From an uncultured Prevotellaceae bacterium (lineage in GTDB: Bacteria; Bacteroidota; Bacteroidia; Bacteroidales; Bacteroidaceae), in contig CAMOSA010000006.1 in assembly GCA_946624335.1 (NCBI GenBank), forward strand, positions 1 through 29,536: a stretch of DNA of 29,536 nt, given 5' to 3'. Shown piece after piece: positions 17,550 through 25,096 of the stretch. Position 1 is the stretch's first letter. Every line of letters starts with the position of its first letter. The position numbers were made by a program, and so were the translations under genes. The notes beneath the pieces were generated by a model, which saw nothing but the letters and a program-made list of their open reading frames with translations, was not told the DNA's origin and ran no database searches.

Positions 17550-17969
17550 ATGAGTTACATCTTAGACAAACGCTACCTACGGATGGCGCGTATTTGGAGC
17601 GAGAACAGCTACTGCCAGCGCAGACAGGTCGGCGCACTCGTCGTCAAAGACAAGATGATCATCAGCGACGGATACAACGGCACACCGTCAGGCTTCGAGA
17701 ACGTATGCGAAGAAGACGGCGTCACCAAGCCCTACGTCCTGCATGCCGAAGCTAACGCCATCACCAAGATTGCCCGATCAGGCAACAACTCCGAAGGCGC
17801 CACCCTATACGTCACCGATTCGCCATGCATCGAGTGCTCCAAGCTCATCATACAGGCCGGCATACGGCGCGTTGTCTATGCCCGCGACTATCGTCTCACC
17901 GACGGCATCGACCTCCTCAACCGAGCCGGCATCGACGTCCAACATATGCCGCTCGAAGACTACGAATAA
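17550..17969 (+). CDS. deoxycytidylate (dCMP) deaminase
   Basis: 139 aa, cytoplasmic, zinc-dependent. Zinc/catalytic signature: His65-Ala-Glu67 (LHAEANAI) and Pro92-Cys93-x-x-Cys96 (SPCIECSK), the cytidine/deoxycytidylate deaminase fold. SDGYNGTPSGFENVCE (residues 39-54) is the substrate-binding segment that marks dCMP deaminases and ComEB. It converts dCMP to dUMP, feeding thymidylate synthesis. That fits the folate enzyme (5-formyl-THF cyclo-ligase) two genes downstream. The start is fixed by the protein's MSYILDKRYLRMAR opening, which is typical of the family and lies directly after the repeat tract. Confidence 0.94.
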   Translation: MSYILDKRYLRMARIWSENSYCQRRQVGALVVKDKMIISDGYNGTPSGFENVCEEDGVTKPYVLHAEANAITKIARSGNNSEGATLYVTDSPCIECSKLIIQAGIRRVVYARDYRLTDGIDLLNRAGIDVQHMPLEDYE

Positions 17970-17975
17970 ACAAAC

Positions 17976-18056
17976 CCCTCAACGTCTCCGCTCGAGCTTC
18001 GCTCAGCGAAGAACCCTCAACGTCTCAACGTCTCAACCCTCAACGTCTCAACCTCG
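17976..18056 (+). repeat. double-hairpin module and heptamer tract, copy B (condensed)
   Basis: After a short TCAACGTC lead-in, the hairpins are merged into a shorter form: CTTCGC-TCA-GCGAAG (17997-18011) preceded by CTCGAG. A tract of TCAACGTC/TCAACCC units follows (18012-18052) and ends at the ATG of the S41 protease gene (18057). Same orientation as copy A. Confidence 0.88.
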
Positions 18057-19676
18057 ATGTCTACCAAATCACGTCTCGTGCCCCTGCTCTTAGCCCTTGC
18101 CGTCATACTCGGCATCGTCATCGGCACATTCTACGCCAGCCACTTCTCCGGCAATCGCCTCAGTATTGTCAACACAGGCAGCAATAAGCTCAATTACCTG
18201 TTGCAGATCATCGACAACAACTACGTCGATACCGTCAACTCCAGCGAGCTCATTGAGAGCGCTATGCCCGTCATACTCTCCGAACTCGACCCCCACTCCA
18301 GCTACATCAGCGCATCCGATGCCGAGGAGACAGGCGACGAACTCAAGGGAAGCTTCAGTGGCATTGGCGTTCGCTTCACTATACAGAAGGACACCGTCAA
18401 CGTCATGAATATCATCAAGGGCGGTCCATCGGAGAAAGTGGGCATGCTCGCCGGAGACCGCATCATTGCTGCCGACGACAGCACACTCGTCGGAGTCAAG
18501 GACCGTGATGTCATGCGGCGCCTGCGCGGCCCCAAGGATTCCAAGGTCAAGCTCACCGTGCTCCGTCACGGCCACGACAAGCCCATCGACTTCGTCGTCG
18601 TACGTGGCGACGTGCCTGTTGAGAGCGTCGACAGCTATTTCATGCTCGACAAGCAGACCGCATACATCTCCATCGAGAGCTTCGGCGAGAACACCTACCC
18701 CGAGATGCTCACCGCACTCGCACAGCTCAACGTACAAGGGATGCGCAACCTCATCATCGACCTGCGCGGCAACAGAGGTGGATATATGCAGACCGCCATT
18801 ATGATGGTCAACGAGTTCCTGCCCGCAGGACAGCTCGTCGTTTACACCGAAGGCCGACGTTCGCCGCGCGAGGAATACCGCACCGACGGACGAGGAACAT
18901 TCCAAAACCTGCCGCTCATCGTGCTCGTCGACGAGGCATCAGCGTCAGCATCCGAGATCTTCGCCGGAGCCATACAGGACAATGACCGAGGCACGATCAT
19001 CGGCCGACGCTCCTTCGGCAAGGGCCTCGTGCAGCAGCCCATCGAGTTCAAGGACGGCAGCGTCGTACGACTCACCATAGCACGCTACTACACGCCCTCA
19101 GGACGCTGCATACAGAAGCCTTATGAGAAAGGACATGGCGAGGAGTATGAGAACGACCTCATCCTGCGATACGAACGCGGCGAGTTCTTCTCCGCTGACA
19201 GCATACATCAGGACGGACCAGAGTACCGCACACGCCTCGGACGCGTCGTATATGGAGGAGGTGGCATCATGCCCGACATCTTCATTCCCGAAGACACCAC
19301 CCTCTACACTTCCTATTTCCGCGAAGCGGTATTCACCGGACTCACCGTGCAGTTCGCCTTCCTCTACACCGACGAGCACCGCGCCGAGCTCAACCGCTTC
19401 AAGAGCTCACCCGAGATGGTCGCTTGGCTCCAGCGCCAAAACCTCCTCGAACTCTTTGCACGCTACGGCGAAGCACACGGACTGCGGCGACGCAACCTTA
19501 TGCTACAGCGCAGCGCACCGCTCTTCGAGCGCAACCTGATTGCCAACATCCTCTATAATGCCCAAGACCAGCCCTGGCGATTGCAGTACCTCAGCACCAT
19601 CGACCCGGCTATCCTGCGTGCACAGGAGATCCTCAATGCCGGCAAAGCCTTCCCCAAGGCCCCTGCGGGGAATTAA
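18057..19676 (+). CDS. S41 family C-terminal processing protease (CtpA-like)
   Basis: 539 aa. An N-terminal membrane anchor or uncleaved signal (residues 7-28, VPLLLALAVILGIVIGTFYA) places the enzyme in the periplasm. A PDZ domain lies at about residues 95-180 (GIGVRFTIQKD, then GPSEKVGMLAGDRIIAADD). The S41 protease core has the Ser297/Lys322 dyad: ASASASEIFAG and SFGKGLVQQP, the two 25 residues apart as in E. coli Prc. The C-terminal 150 residues are an extension common in Bacteroidetes members. It should degrade or trim envelope proteins. It lies between dCMP deaminase and 5-formyl-THF cyclo-ligase; all three point the same way and no promoter motif is seen between them, so they are probably co-transcribed despite the repeat-filled gaps. 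Confidence 0.94.
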   Translation: MSTKSRLVPLLLALAVILGIVIGTFYASHFSGNRLSIVNTGSNKLNYLLQIIDNNYVDTVNSSELIESAMPVILSELDPHSSYISASDAEETGDELKGSFSGIGVRFTIQKDTVNVMNIIKGGPSEKVGMLAGDRIIAADDSTLVGVKDRDVMRRLRGPKDSKVKLTVLRHGHDKPIDFVVVRGDVPVESVDSYFMLDKQTAYISIESFGENTYPEMLTALAQLNVQGMRNLIIDLRGNRGGYMQTAIMMVNEFLPAGQLVVYTEGRRSPREEYRTDGRGTFQNLPLIVLVDEASASASEIFAGAIQDNDRGTIIGRRSFGKGLVQQPIEFKDGSVVRLTIARYYTPSGRCIQKPYEKGHGEEYENDLILRYERGEFFSADSIHQDGPEYRTRLGRVVYGGGGIMPDIFIPEDTTLYTSYFREAVFTGLTVQFAFLYTDEHRAELNRFKSSPEMVAWLQRQNLLELFARYGEAHGLRRRNLMLQRSAPLFERNLIANILYNAQDQPWRLQYLSTIDPAILRAQEILNAGKAFPKAPAGN

Positions 19677-19925
19677 AAATTAAAAGAGAAAAATTAAAAA
19701 TGAATTAAAAAGTAAAAATTGGCCCGTCCCGTTGTTCTCCTCCCCCTTTGAGGGAGTTAGAGGGGGCCTCAACTCTCAACGCTCCGCTCGGCTTTGCCGC
19801 TTCGATCTGCGAAGAACCCTCCGCTCGAGCTCTGCTCGCTTCGCTTTGCGAAGAACCCTCAACTCTCAACGCTCAACCCTCTACCCTCAACTCTCAACCC
19901 TCAACTTTCAACTCTCAACTTCCCA
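19677..19925 (+). repeat. AT-rich tract, G-rich hairpin and two double-hairpin modules (copies C1, C2)
   Basis: The spacer holds, in order: an A-rich stretch of ATTAAAAA-like units (19677-19722); a CT/G-rich segment with CCCCCT...AGGGGG pairing (about 19740-19766); module C1 with CGGC-TTT-GCCG and CTTCG-ATCTG-CGAAG (19789-19814); module C2 with CGAGC-TCT-GCTCG and CTTCGC-TTT-GCGAAG (19826-19853); and a tract of TCAACTC/TCAACCC/TCAACTT units (19854-19920) that ends 5 nt before the ATG at 19926. C1 and C2 differ in both arms of the first stem so that pairing is kept. Confidence 0.9.
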
Positions 19926-20501
19926 ATGGTTACCAAAGCCGACATACGCCGTGATATGCGCCGACGGAAAGCAGAATGTCCGATCGACGAACGGACGACG
20001 CTGTCGGCACGCATCACGGCAGCCCTGACCCAACACCCGCGCTGGCAAGCTGCCCAGACCGTCCTCCTCTATCACTCACTGCCCGACGAAGTCTATACGC
20101 ATGACCTCATCCGACAAGCACTCGACGAACGAAAGAAAGTGCTGTTGCCCGTCGTCGTCGGTGATGATCTCGAGCTGCGCCCCCTGCAGCATGAGGACGA
20201 CCTGCAAGAAGGCGCCTTCCATATCCTCGAGCCACAAGGCATCGAGTTCACAGACTATGACGCCATCGACCTCGCCGTAATACCCGGCATGGCGTTCACC
20301 CGCGACGGACGCCGCTTGGGGCGCGGTAGAGGTTACTACGACCGTCTGCTCTCCCGTCTGACACGAAGCAAAGACAGTCTCTCCCCCCAGCACACCTACA
20401 CCATCGGCCTGGCATGGCCCTTCCAAATCCTCACTGATCTGCCCACAGAACCTCACGACATCACCCTCGACGAAGTCATCTCTGTCTGGTTACCTAAGTG
20501 A
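19926..20501 (+). CDS. 5-formyltetrahydrofolate cyclo-ligase
   Basis: 191 aa from ATG 19926. A longer reading frame opens at 19794, but its extra 44 residues are translated repeat (NPQLSTLNP-like), so the start is placed after the repeat, where MVTKADIRRDMRRRK gives the usual basic helix. VIPGMAFTRDGRRLGRGRGYYDRLL contains the family ATP/folate signature; Gly132-Arg-Gly-Arg-Gly-Tyr-Tyr-Asp-Arg140 is the phosphate-binding loop. The enzyme uses ATP to convert 5-formyl-THF to 5,10-methenyl-THF, returning it to the one-carbon pool that thymidylate synthesis needs. Last gene of the + strand unit; it converges with the porin gene. Confidence 0.95.
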   Translation: MVTKADIRRDMRRRKAECPIDERTTLSARITAALTQHPRWQAAQTVLLYHSLPDEVYTHDLIRQALDERKKVLLPVVVGDDLELRPLQHEDDLQEGAFHILEPQGIEFTDYDAIDLAVIPGMAFTRDGRRLGRGRGYYDRLLSRLTRSKDSLSPQHTYTIGLAWPFQILTDLPTEPHDITLDEVISVWLPK

Positions 20502-20564
20502 AAATGCCATATTACCTAGGTGTGTTCGCAAATAACCCTAAGGGTTTAGGCAAAAAGGCTTAAG

Positions 20565-20630
20565 GGTGTGAGCGAATAGACGTAGGGGTGCGAGCGAATA
20601 GACGTAGGGGCGTGAGCGAATAGATGTGTG
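20565..20630 (+). repeat. second 22-bp tandem array
   Basis: Three units of 22 bp begin at 20565, 20587 and 20609, sharing GAGCGAATAGACGTAGG (the last unit is diverged at its 3' end). A degenerate unit can be seen upstream at 20519-20540 (GGTGTGTTCGCAAATA). Like the array at 11121, the unit is 22 bp long, starts with GGTG, and lies just downstream of a gene; the sequences otherwise differ. Confidence 0.85.
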
Positions 20631-20676
20631 AGGTGGGGTGACTATAGGTGTTGGAGCGAAAAAAAAGAAAATGGCT

Positions 20677-20994
20677 AAAAAAAGCTTCACCTTTCACCAT
20701 AAGGCGTAACAGGCACATAATGAGGTAGTTTTGAGGTGAACCTTTATCTCGTGAAGCTTCACCAAGCTTCACCAATTCGCCAATCCATTGCTTATCAGAT
20801 GCTGAAGATTACCGCGGCCACCGTACGCTTGAGCCACGCAGAATCCTCAATATCAACATATTATCGCCGTGAAATTCACTCTCGTGACTTTGAGAGGGGT
20901 GAAGCCTGGTGAAGCTTCGCGAGATAAAGGTTCACCGCAGAACATATTGACAATCTTTCGATTAATGGCTTCGGTGAAGGGTGAAGCTTTTTTT
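20677..20994. mobile_element. 318-bp nested inverted-repeat element (MITE-like)
   Basis: Outer arms of 22 bp (20677-20698 and 20973-20994) are inverted copies with one mismatch, starting A7 and ending T7 around AGCTTCACC/GGTGAAGCT. Inner arms of 39 bp (20735-20773 and 20898-20936) are inverted copies with two mismatches and contain GAGATAAAGGTTCACC. The spacers between outer and inner arms are both exactly 36 nt but only about 40% alike, so each half is a diverged copy of one 97-nt unit. The centre (20774-20897) has no gene. There is no transposase and no clear target duplication. It sits between two convergent transcripts and could also act as a two-way terminator. Confidence 0.7.
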
Positions 20995-21042
20995 GATGAA
21001 AACGATAATTTCGTAGAGGAAGCCTGTGTAGGCCGCTACGTG

Positions 21043-23322
21043 TTAATCGTAGAAGTTCCAGGAGATGCCGAAGTGGATGCTGAGCGGGTCTATGGGATAA
21101 TGTGGTACGAGGAATGCGCGCCCGCTGCCTTCGTTGAAGTGGGTGACGTTGACATATCCGCGGAAACGCTTCAGAGCCAAGTTGACATAGCCGTTGAAGA
21201 TGGGATAATTGCCTATCTTCACCCTCGTCATCGAGGCATCCTGAACAGCGAACTGGTTGATCAGGGGGGCGTAGTCGGGGGCATAGTACTCGGTGAAATA
21301 GCGCAGGTCGACGCCTATTTCGGCACGCAGCACCTTGGCCAGAGTGAAGGATAGATAGGGATTGGTATAGAGCGAGATGGTAGGCAGTGGCAAGACGTCG
21401 GGGTCTGTGGTGTGCTGCCACGTCACGGCATTATCCCAGTGGAAGATGCCGAAATGGAAGTCCTGACGCAGCGTGGCGCTCATGACCTGTATGCTGCCGC
21501 TGTGCTGTCGCACGGCCACATCGCGCGTGAAGGCCGTGACGGCGCCGTCGGCATCAGTGGCGGTGGCCGTGTTGACGTAGCCGAGATAGGTGTAGTTGGA
21601 GATATTCTCGACGCCGAAACGCAGGCTTGTGCCGAGGCGGTCGAGCGACAGTGTGCCCTCGATGCGCGTATGTGTCTCCTGCTTGAGGTCTTGATCCCAC
21701 CAGAGCGCCTGGCTGTGATAATGACGGTAGAAGAACGGCGCCTTGATATTCTTGAAGAAAGCCTTGGCGGAGAGATGCACCGTGTCCTTGAGCAGCCGGA
21801 AATTCAGGTCGCCGGCACCATGGATGTCCAGGTCGCCAGCTTTGGGTCCGATGACCCAGAACTCGGCACCTGCGCTATAGTGGAGTGTTCGCCCCATGAG
21901 CTTCTGTATCTCGCCGCCGACGGTGATGTGATTCTCGGTGTAGCGGTTGAAGAGCTGCGTGGAATCGGTGGATAGGCTGTCGGGGAGGCCGAAACGCGCG
22001 AACTCATGGGAGGCAAACAGCGTGATGCCGGCCTTGGCCCATTTGTTGAATCCTTCGCGCAGCTGGACGCCGACGCTATTCTTCAGGCTGAGTACACGGC
22101 TCTCATCTGTAGCACCATAGTAGTCGAGGTAATAGGGATCGGTGCGCGTCCAATAGCCATTCGGCAGGGAGCTGCGGAGATAGGTGTCGTGGACGAGCCG
22201 CTTGACCTTCATGGCATGAAAGAAGCTGGTCACCGGTACAAAGTCTCTCTCAATGTCATGGTCGCTCAGCCATGCCTTGCGCAGCGAGTCGACGGCTGCG
22301 AGCATGAGGGTGGAGTCAGCCATGACGACGGCCTGAACGCTGTCATTGCCCAGCTGCAGCAGCAGCTCGGCGTCACTGGGCATCTGCTTCTTCAGTGAGT
22401 CGGGCACGTCGGCGTCGCGGTAGATGCCGAGGTGATAGCGATGATTGAGGAAATAGGTCTGTGCGTCGTTGCGGTTCCAGAGTGACGAGAGGCGGGTAGG
22501 AATGTCACGGCTTCTTACGCTACGTGCGAAGCTCTCGGGATCGGTGATGTATGCGTCGTCCTCGATGCCTCCGTTCTCTGCGGTCTTGAGGTGCTCCCAT
22601 GACGCGACGGCGTGGAGGTCATAGCGCTCGCCCTGATAATACCCGAACAGAGTAGCTCCGAAGAGCGAGCTGGACTGGTTGTTGTAGTAGCCACGGCCGT
22701 AGGCATAGTCGACCTTGAAGCCGAAGCCGGCAATCTTGTTGACATTGGTGGCAAAATAGGCACGGAAACGGTCCTGACCATTCTCACGTGTGCCACAGGA
22801 ATGATAGGAGAGGTTGGTCAGCGGGCTCTTCGTGTTCGTGAAGAGGAGGCTGGAGGGCGTGGTGTGGAAATAGTCGTAAGGCTGGAGAAACATGAAATCG
22901 CTCGTCAGCTCACGGTCGAGGTAAAGTCGCGAGAGACGGGGCGAACCGAGGTTGCCGAGGTAGTTGTAGTCGCCATCGTAGCCGTCGGTGCTATTGAAGT
23001 TCTGGAAGCGATGCGACAGCGTATCGTTGTACTGCTGCGGTATGACGGTGCCGAGTCGTTCGTCGATGCGCCACTGATGGAAGTCGGTGGGGACGGTCTG
23101 GTCGACCTTTGAGGTGTCTCGTCCCCAGGTCTTCTGCTGATTCTTCACGGGATTACCGAACTCGTCGACCTGGGTGTTGTTGCCGAGCGGATTCATCGTA
23201 TCGAGGTCCTGAGCACGCAACGATGAGGGCAGGTTGAGGGCCAGCAGCAGGGACAACAGGCAACGGGCAGCCCGCTCTGCGAGCCGCCGCCTGCGAGGAC
23301 TATGGTTCAGGACTCCGTTCAC
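21043..23322 (-). CDS. putative outer membrane porin (Porin_10-like)
   Basis: 759 aa. Translation starts at GTG 23322, inside the stop of the preceding gamma-subunit gene (GTGA, 4-nt overlap); no later ATG would keep the signal peptide, so this start is well fixed. The n-region is very basic (SPRRRRLAERAAR) and is followed by a hydrophobic core and cleavage near LRAQ (residues 37-38). The mature part opens with a polar linker, then about 650 residues of alternating aromatic and polar strands typical of Bacteroidetes putative porins (PYDYFHTTPSSLLFTNTKSP, FGISWNFYD at the end with an aromatic near the C-terminus). Predicted outer-membrane beta barrel; solute unknown. Coupling to a 2-oxoacid oxidoreductase operon is notable and suggests uptake related to that metabolism, which is inference. 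Confidence 0.85.
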   Translation of the reverse strand: MNGVLNHSPRRRRLAERAARCLLSLLLALNLPSSLRAQDLDTMNPLGNNTQVDEFGNPVKNQQKTWGRDTSKVDQTVPTDFHQWRIDERLGTVIPQQYNDTLSHRFQNFNSTDGYDGDYNYLGNLGSPRLSRLYLDRELTSDFMFLQPYDYFHTTPSSLLFTNTKSPLTNLSYHSCGTRENGQDRFRAYFATNVNKIAGFGFKVDYAYGRGYYNNQSSSLFGATLFGYYQGERYDLHAVASWEHLKTAENGGIEDDAYITDPESFARSVRSRDIPTRLSSLWNRNDAQTYFLNHRYHLGIYRDADVPDSLKKQMPSDAELLLQLGNDSVQAVVMADSTLMLAAVDSLRKAWLSDHDIERDFVPVTSFFHAMKVKRLVHDTYLRSSLPNGYWTRTDPYYLDYYGATDESRVLSLKNSVGVQLREGFNKWAKAGITLFASHEFARFGLPDSLSTDSTQLFNRYTENHITVGGEIQKLMGRTLHYSAGAEFWVIGPKAGDLDIHGAGDLNFRLLKDTVHLSAKAFFKNIKAPFFYRHYHSQALWWDQDLKQETHTRIEGTLSLDRLGTSLRFGVENISNYTYLGYVNTATATDADGAVTAFTRDVAVRQHSGSIQVMSATLRQDFHFGIFHWDNAVTWQHTTDPDVLPLPTISLYTNPYLSFTLAKVLRAEIGVDLRYFTEYYAPDYAPLINQFAVQDASMTRVKIGNYPIFNGYVNLALKRFRGYVNVTHFNEGSGRAFLVPHYPIDPLSIHFGISWNFYD

Positions 23323-23864
23323 GCCTGGATAATCTCCATACCTTTACGCAACGCAGCCTCGTTGGCAGGGATGAGGTTGTGATGCCGTTCAGGCAACGTC
23401 TTGCGTAGGCCTTTGAGTACGTTTTCAATCTTTACGATGGGGCGCACCTTGAGGAGTGCTCCAAGGACAATCATATTGAATCCCTTGGGGTTGCCCATCT
23501 CCGCTGCAGCGTCCATGGCATTGATCTCGTAGACATGGATGTCCGTTCTGGAGGGCGGTACGCTGATGCCGTAGCCGTCATAGATGAGCGTGCCGCCGGG
23601 CTTGACACTCTTCTCGAATTTCTCGAGCGATGGCTGGTTGAGGATGATGGCGGTGTCGTATCGGCTGACAATGGGCGATGAGATGCGTTCATCGGAGACG
23701 ATGACGGTGACGTTGGCCGTGCCGCCGCGCTGCTCTGGGCCATAGGCGGGCATCCATGAGACCTCCTTGCCTTCCATGAGTGCGCTGTAGGCAAGAATCT
23801 TACCCATGGAGAGGACGCCTTGTCCGCCAAAACCTGATATGATGATTTCTTCTGTACAATTCAT
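23319..23864 (-). CDS. 2-oxoacid:ferredoxin oxidoreductase gamma subunit
   Basis: 181 aa, cytoplasmic. The opening IIISGFGGQGVLSMGKILA (Gly11-Phe-Gly-Gly-Gln-Gly16) is the glycine-rich signature of the POR/KOR gamma domain, followed by SWMPAYGPEQRGGTANVTVI, which is also conserved. With the alpha, beta and ferredoxin subunits encoded upstream, it forms an enzyme that oxidatively decarboxylates a 2-oxoacid to an acyl-CoA, passing electrons to ferredoxin, or runs in the reductive direction. KorC-type naming would apply if the substrate is 2-oxoglutarate. It overlaps the porin start by 4 nt. Confidence 0.92.
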   Translation of the reverse strand: MNCTEEIIISGFGGQGVLSMGKILAYSALMEGKEVSWMPAYGPEQRGGTANVTVIVSDERISSPIVSRYDTAIILNQPSLEKFEKSVKPGGTLIYDGYGISVPPSRTDIHVYEINAMDAAAEMGNPKGFNMIVLGALLKVRPIVKIENVLKGLRKTLPERHHNLIPANEAALRKGMEIIQA

Positions 23865-23867
23865 ATT

Positions 23868-23895
23868 AACAGATTAACTGATTAACAAATTAACG
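23868..23895 (-). repeat. ATTAAC tract in beta-gamma spacer
   Basis: Four copies of ATTAAC spaced 7-8 nt (ATTAACA, GATTAACT, GATTAACA, AATTAACG) fill half of the 49-nt spacer between the beta and gamma genes. It is a short AT-rich member of the heptamer-like spacer tracts. Confidence 0.6.
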
Positions 23896-23913
23896 GCTCG
23901 AGGGGGAAGAGGT

Positions 23914-24666
23914 TCAAACTTTCAAATCACCGACGTGATAGAAGTCGAACATATGTTCCTCCATCCACTGATTGGCCTCGACGGGCGTCTTCTTCCAGCC
24001 CGATGAACAGGTGGAGACGATCTCGACCAGCGAGCTGCCGCGTCGGTTGACCGAGTTCTCAAAAGCCTGACGTATAGCACGCTTGGCCTTACGGATAGCG
24101 GCCACCGAGTGTACGGACTGACGTGTGACGTAGCATGTGCCTTCGAGTTGGGCTGCCAGTTCGGTGATTTTGAGGGGGTAGCCGTGGAGGTCGGCCTGAC
24201 GTCCGTAGGGGCAGGTGGCCGTCTTCATGCCCATGAGCGTTGTCGGAGCCATCTGGCCTCCGGTCATGCCATAGATGGCATTGTTGATGAAGATGATGGC
24301 TATGTTCTCGCCTCGGTTGAGGGCATGGATGGTCTCGGCCGTACCAATGCAGGCGAGATCGCCGTCGCCCTGATAGGTGAAGACGAGGCGGTCGGGCCAC
24401 AGACGCTTGATGGCTGTGGCGATGGCGGGCGCACGGCCATGCGCAGCCTCCTGCCAGTCGATGTCGATATATTTGTACGCAAAGACCGCACAGCCGACGG
24501 GGGACACGCCGACGGCTTTCTCTTCAAGGCCCATCTCCTCGATGACCTCGGCGATGAGCTTATGGACGACACCGTGCGAGCAGCCTGGGCAGTAGTGCAT
24601 ATCGGTGTCGTTCAACAGCTTGGGCTTCTGATAGACGATATTTTCAGGTGAAATGATATTTCCCAT
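23914..24666 (-). CDS. 2-oxoacid:ferredoxin oxidoreductase beta subunit (TPP-binding)
   Basis: 250 aa, cytoplasmic. The thiamine pyrophosphate motif is Gly100-Asp101-Gly102-Asp103 followed by Asn128-Asn129 (GDGDLACIGTAE, then IIFINNAIYGMTGGQ). Cys26 and Cys29 in HYCPGCSHG, with Cys59 in SPVGCAVF, match the cluster-binding cysteines of KorB-type beta subunits; the fourth ligand is probably the Cys in TATCPYG. This subunit carries out the TPP-dependent decarboxylation. Its length and motifs fit the two-Cys-domain KOR/VOR group rather than single-chain pyruvate:ferredoxin oxidoreductase. It lies 30 nt behind the small membrane protein gene. Confidence 0.93.
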   Translation of the reverse strand: MGNIISPENIVYQKPKLLNDTDMHYCPGCSHGVVHKLIAEVIEEMGLEEKAVGVSPVGCAVFAYKYIDIDWQEAAHGRAPAIATAIKRLWPDRLVFTYQGDGDLACIGTAETIHALNRGENIAIIFINNAIYGMTGGQMAPTTLMGMKTATCPYGRQADLHGYPLKITELAAQLEGTCYVTRQSVHSVAAIRKAKRAIRQAFENSVNRRGSSLVEIVSTCSSGWKKTPVEANQWMEEHMFDFYHVGDLKV

Positions 24667-24696
24667 ATCTCTTCTCGTATCTTAGTTATAATGATT

Positions 24697-24885
24697 TCAG
24701 AACATGAAACGGATGAAGAATTCGGCAATCTTAACCAACATAGCCACACCGACGATGATGAGGCCTATAAGCGGGTGAGCAGGAACAGCAAAGTAGACTA
24801 CCACCCCCACCAGAGCCAATAGCATGAACACGGTGTTCAGCGTATTCCTCACTTCTTCTCTATTCTCCATAACGAACGTCTTCAA
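24697..24885 (-). CDS. small two-helix membrane protein within the oxidoreductase operon
   Basis: 62 aa from ATG 24885, or 57 aa from the second ATG (MENREEVRNTLN, start 24870), which may be the real start. Two hydrophobic helices (VFMLLALVGVVVYFAV and LIGLIIVGVAMLVKIAEFF) are joined by a short PAHPL turn; both ends are charged. No family was recognised. It sits between the alpha and beta genes of a soluble enzyme complex in the same direction, and codon use looks like its neighbours, so it is likely real. It could anchor the complex to the membrane or be a separate small protein; neither is shown by sequence. Confidence 0.7.
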   Translation of the reverse strand: MKTFVMENREEVRNTLNTVFMLLALVGVVVYFAVPAHPLIGLIIVGVAMLVKIAEFFIRFMF

Positions 24886-24939
24886 TCAATTATTATTATC
24901 AATTCTCAATAATCAATGATGAATGATGAATTTTCAACT

Positions 24940-25096
24940 CTCCGCTCGGCTGTGCCGCCTCTTGAAGTGTCAAGCGTCACCCTTCGGGATGCCGAGCGCG
25001 CTTTGCGAAGAACTCTCCGCTCGGCTGTGCCGCTTCGCTCTGCGAAGAACTTTCAACTCTCAACTTTCAACTCTCAACTTTCAACTCTCAACTCTC
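24940..25096 (+). repeat. double-hairpin modules and heptamer tract, copies D1 and D2
   Basis: D1 starts with CGGC-TGT-GCCG (24947-24957), is interrupted by a 40-nt insert with its own small hairpins (CTTGA-AGTG-TCAAG, CCC-TTC-GGG), and ends CTTTGCGAAGAAC. D2 has CGGC-TGT-GCCG (25022-25032) and CTTCGC-TCT-GCGAAG (25033-25047). A tract of TCAACTC/TCAACTT units (25048-25096) then runs into the 3' end of the alpha-subunit gene. The orientation is the same as in all other copies, although both flanking genes are on the minus strand. On the minus strand the tract reads GTTGAGA and supplies the alpha gene's final codons and stop. Confidence 0.9.

Noticed and set aside
19794..19925. 44-residue extension of the cyclo-ligase
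   Set aside because: It is translated hairpin module and heptamer tract; the family start is MVTKADIRRD at 19926.
20502..20564. ACCCTAAGGGT and ACCTAGGT palindromes as a terminator of the cyclo-ligase gene
   Set aside because: Stems have almost no loop and no T-run follows, so the evidence is too weak to list.
20560..20775. 71-codon minus frame and the + frame from 20869 sharing GEASRDKGSPQN
   Set aside because: The shared residues are just the translation of the inverted 39-bp and 22-bp arms; the + frame then runs antisense through the porin gene.
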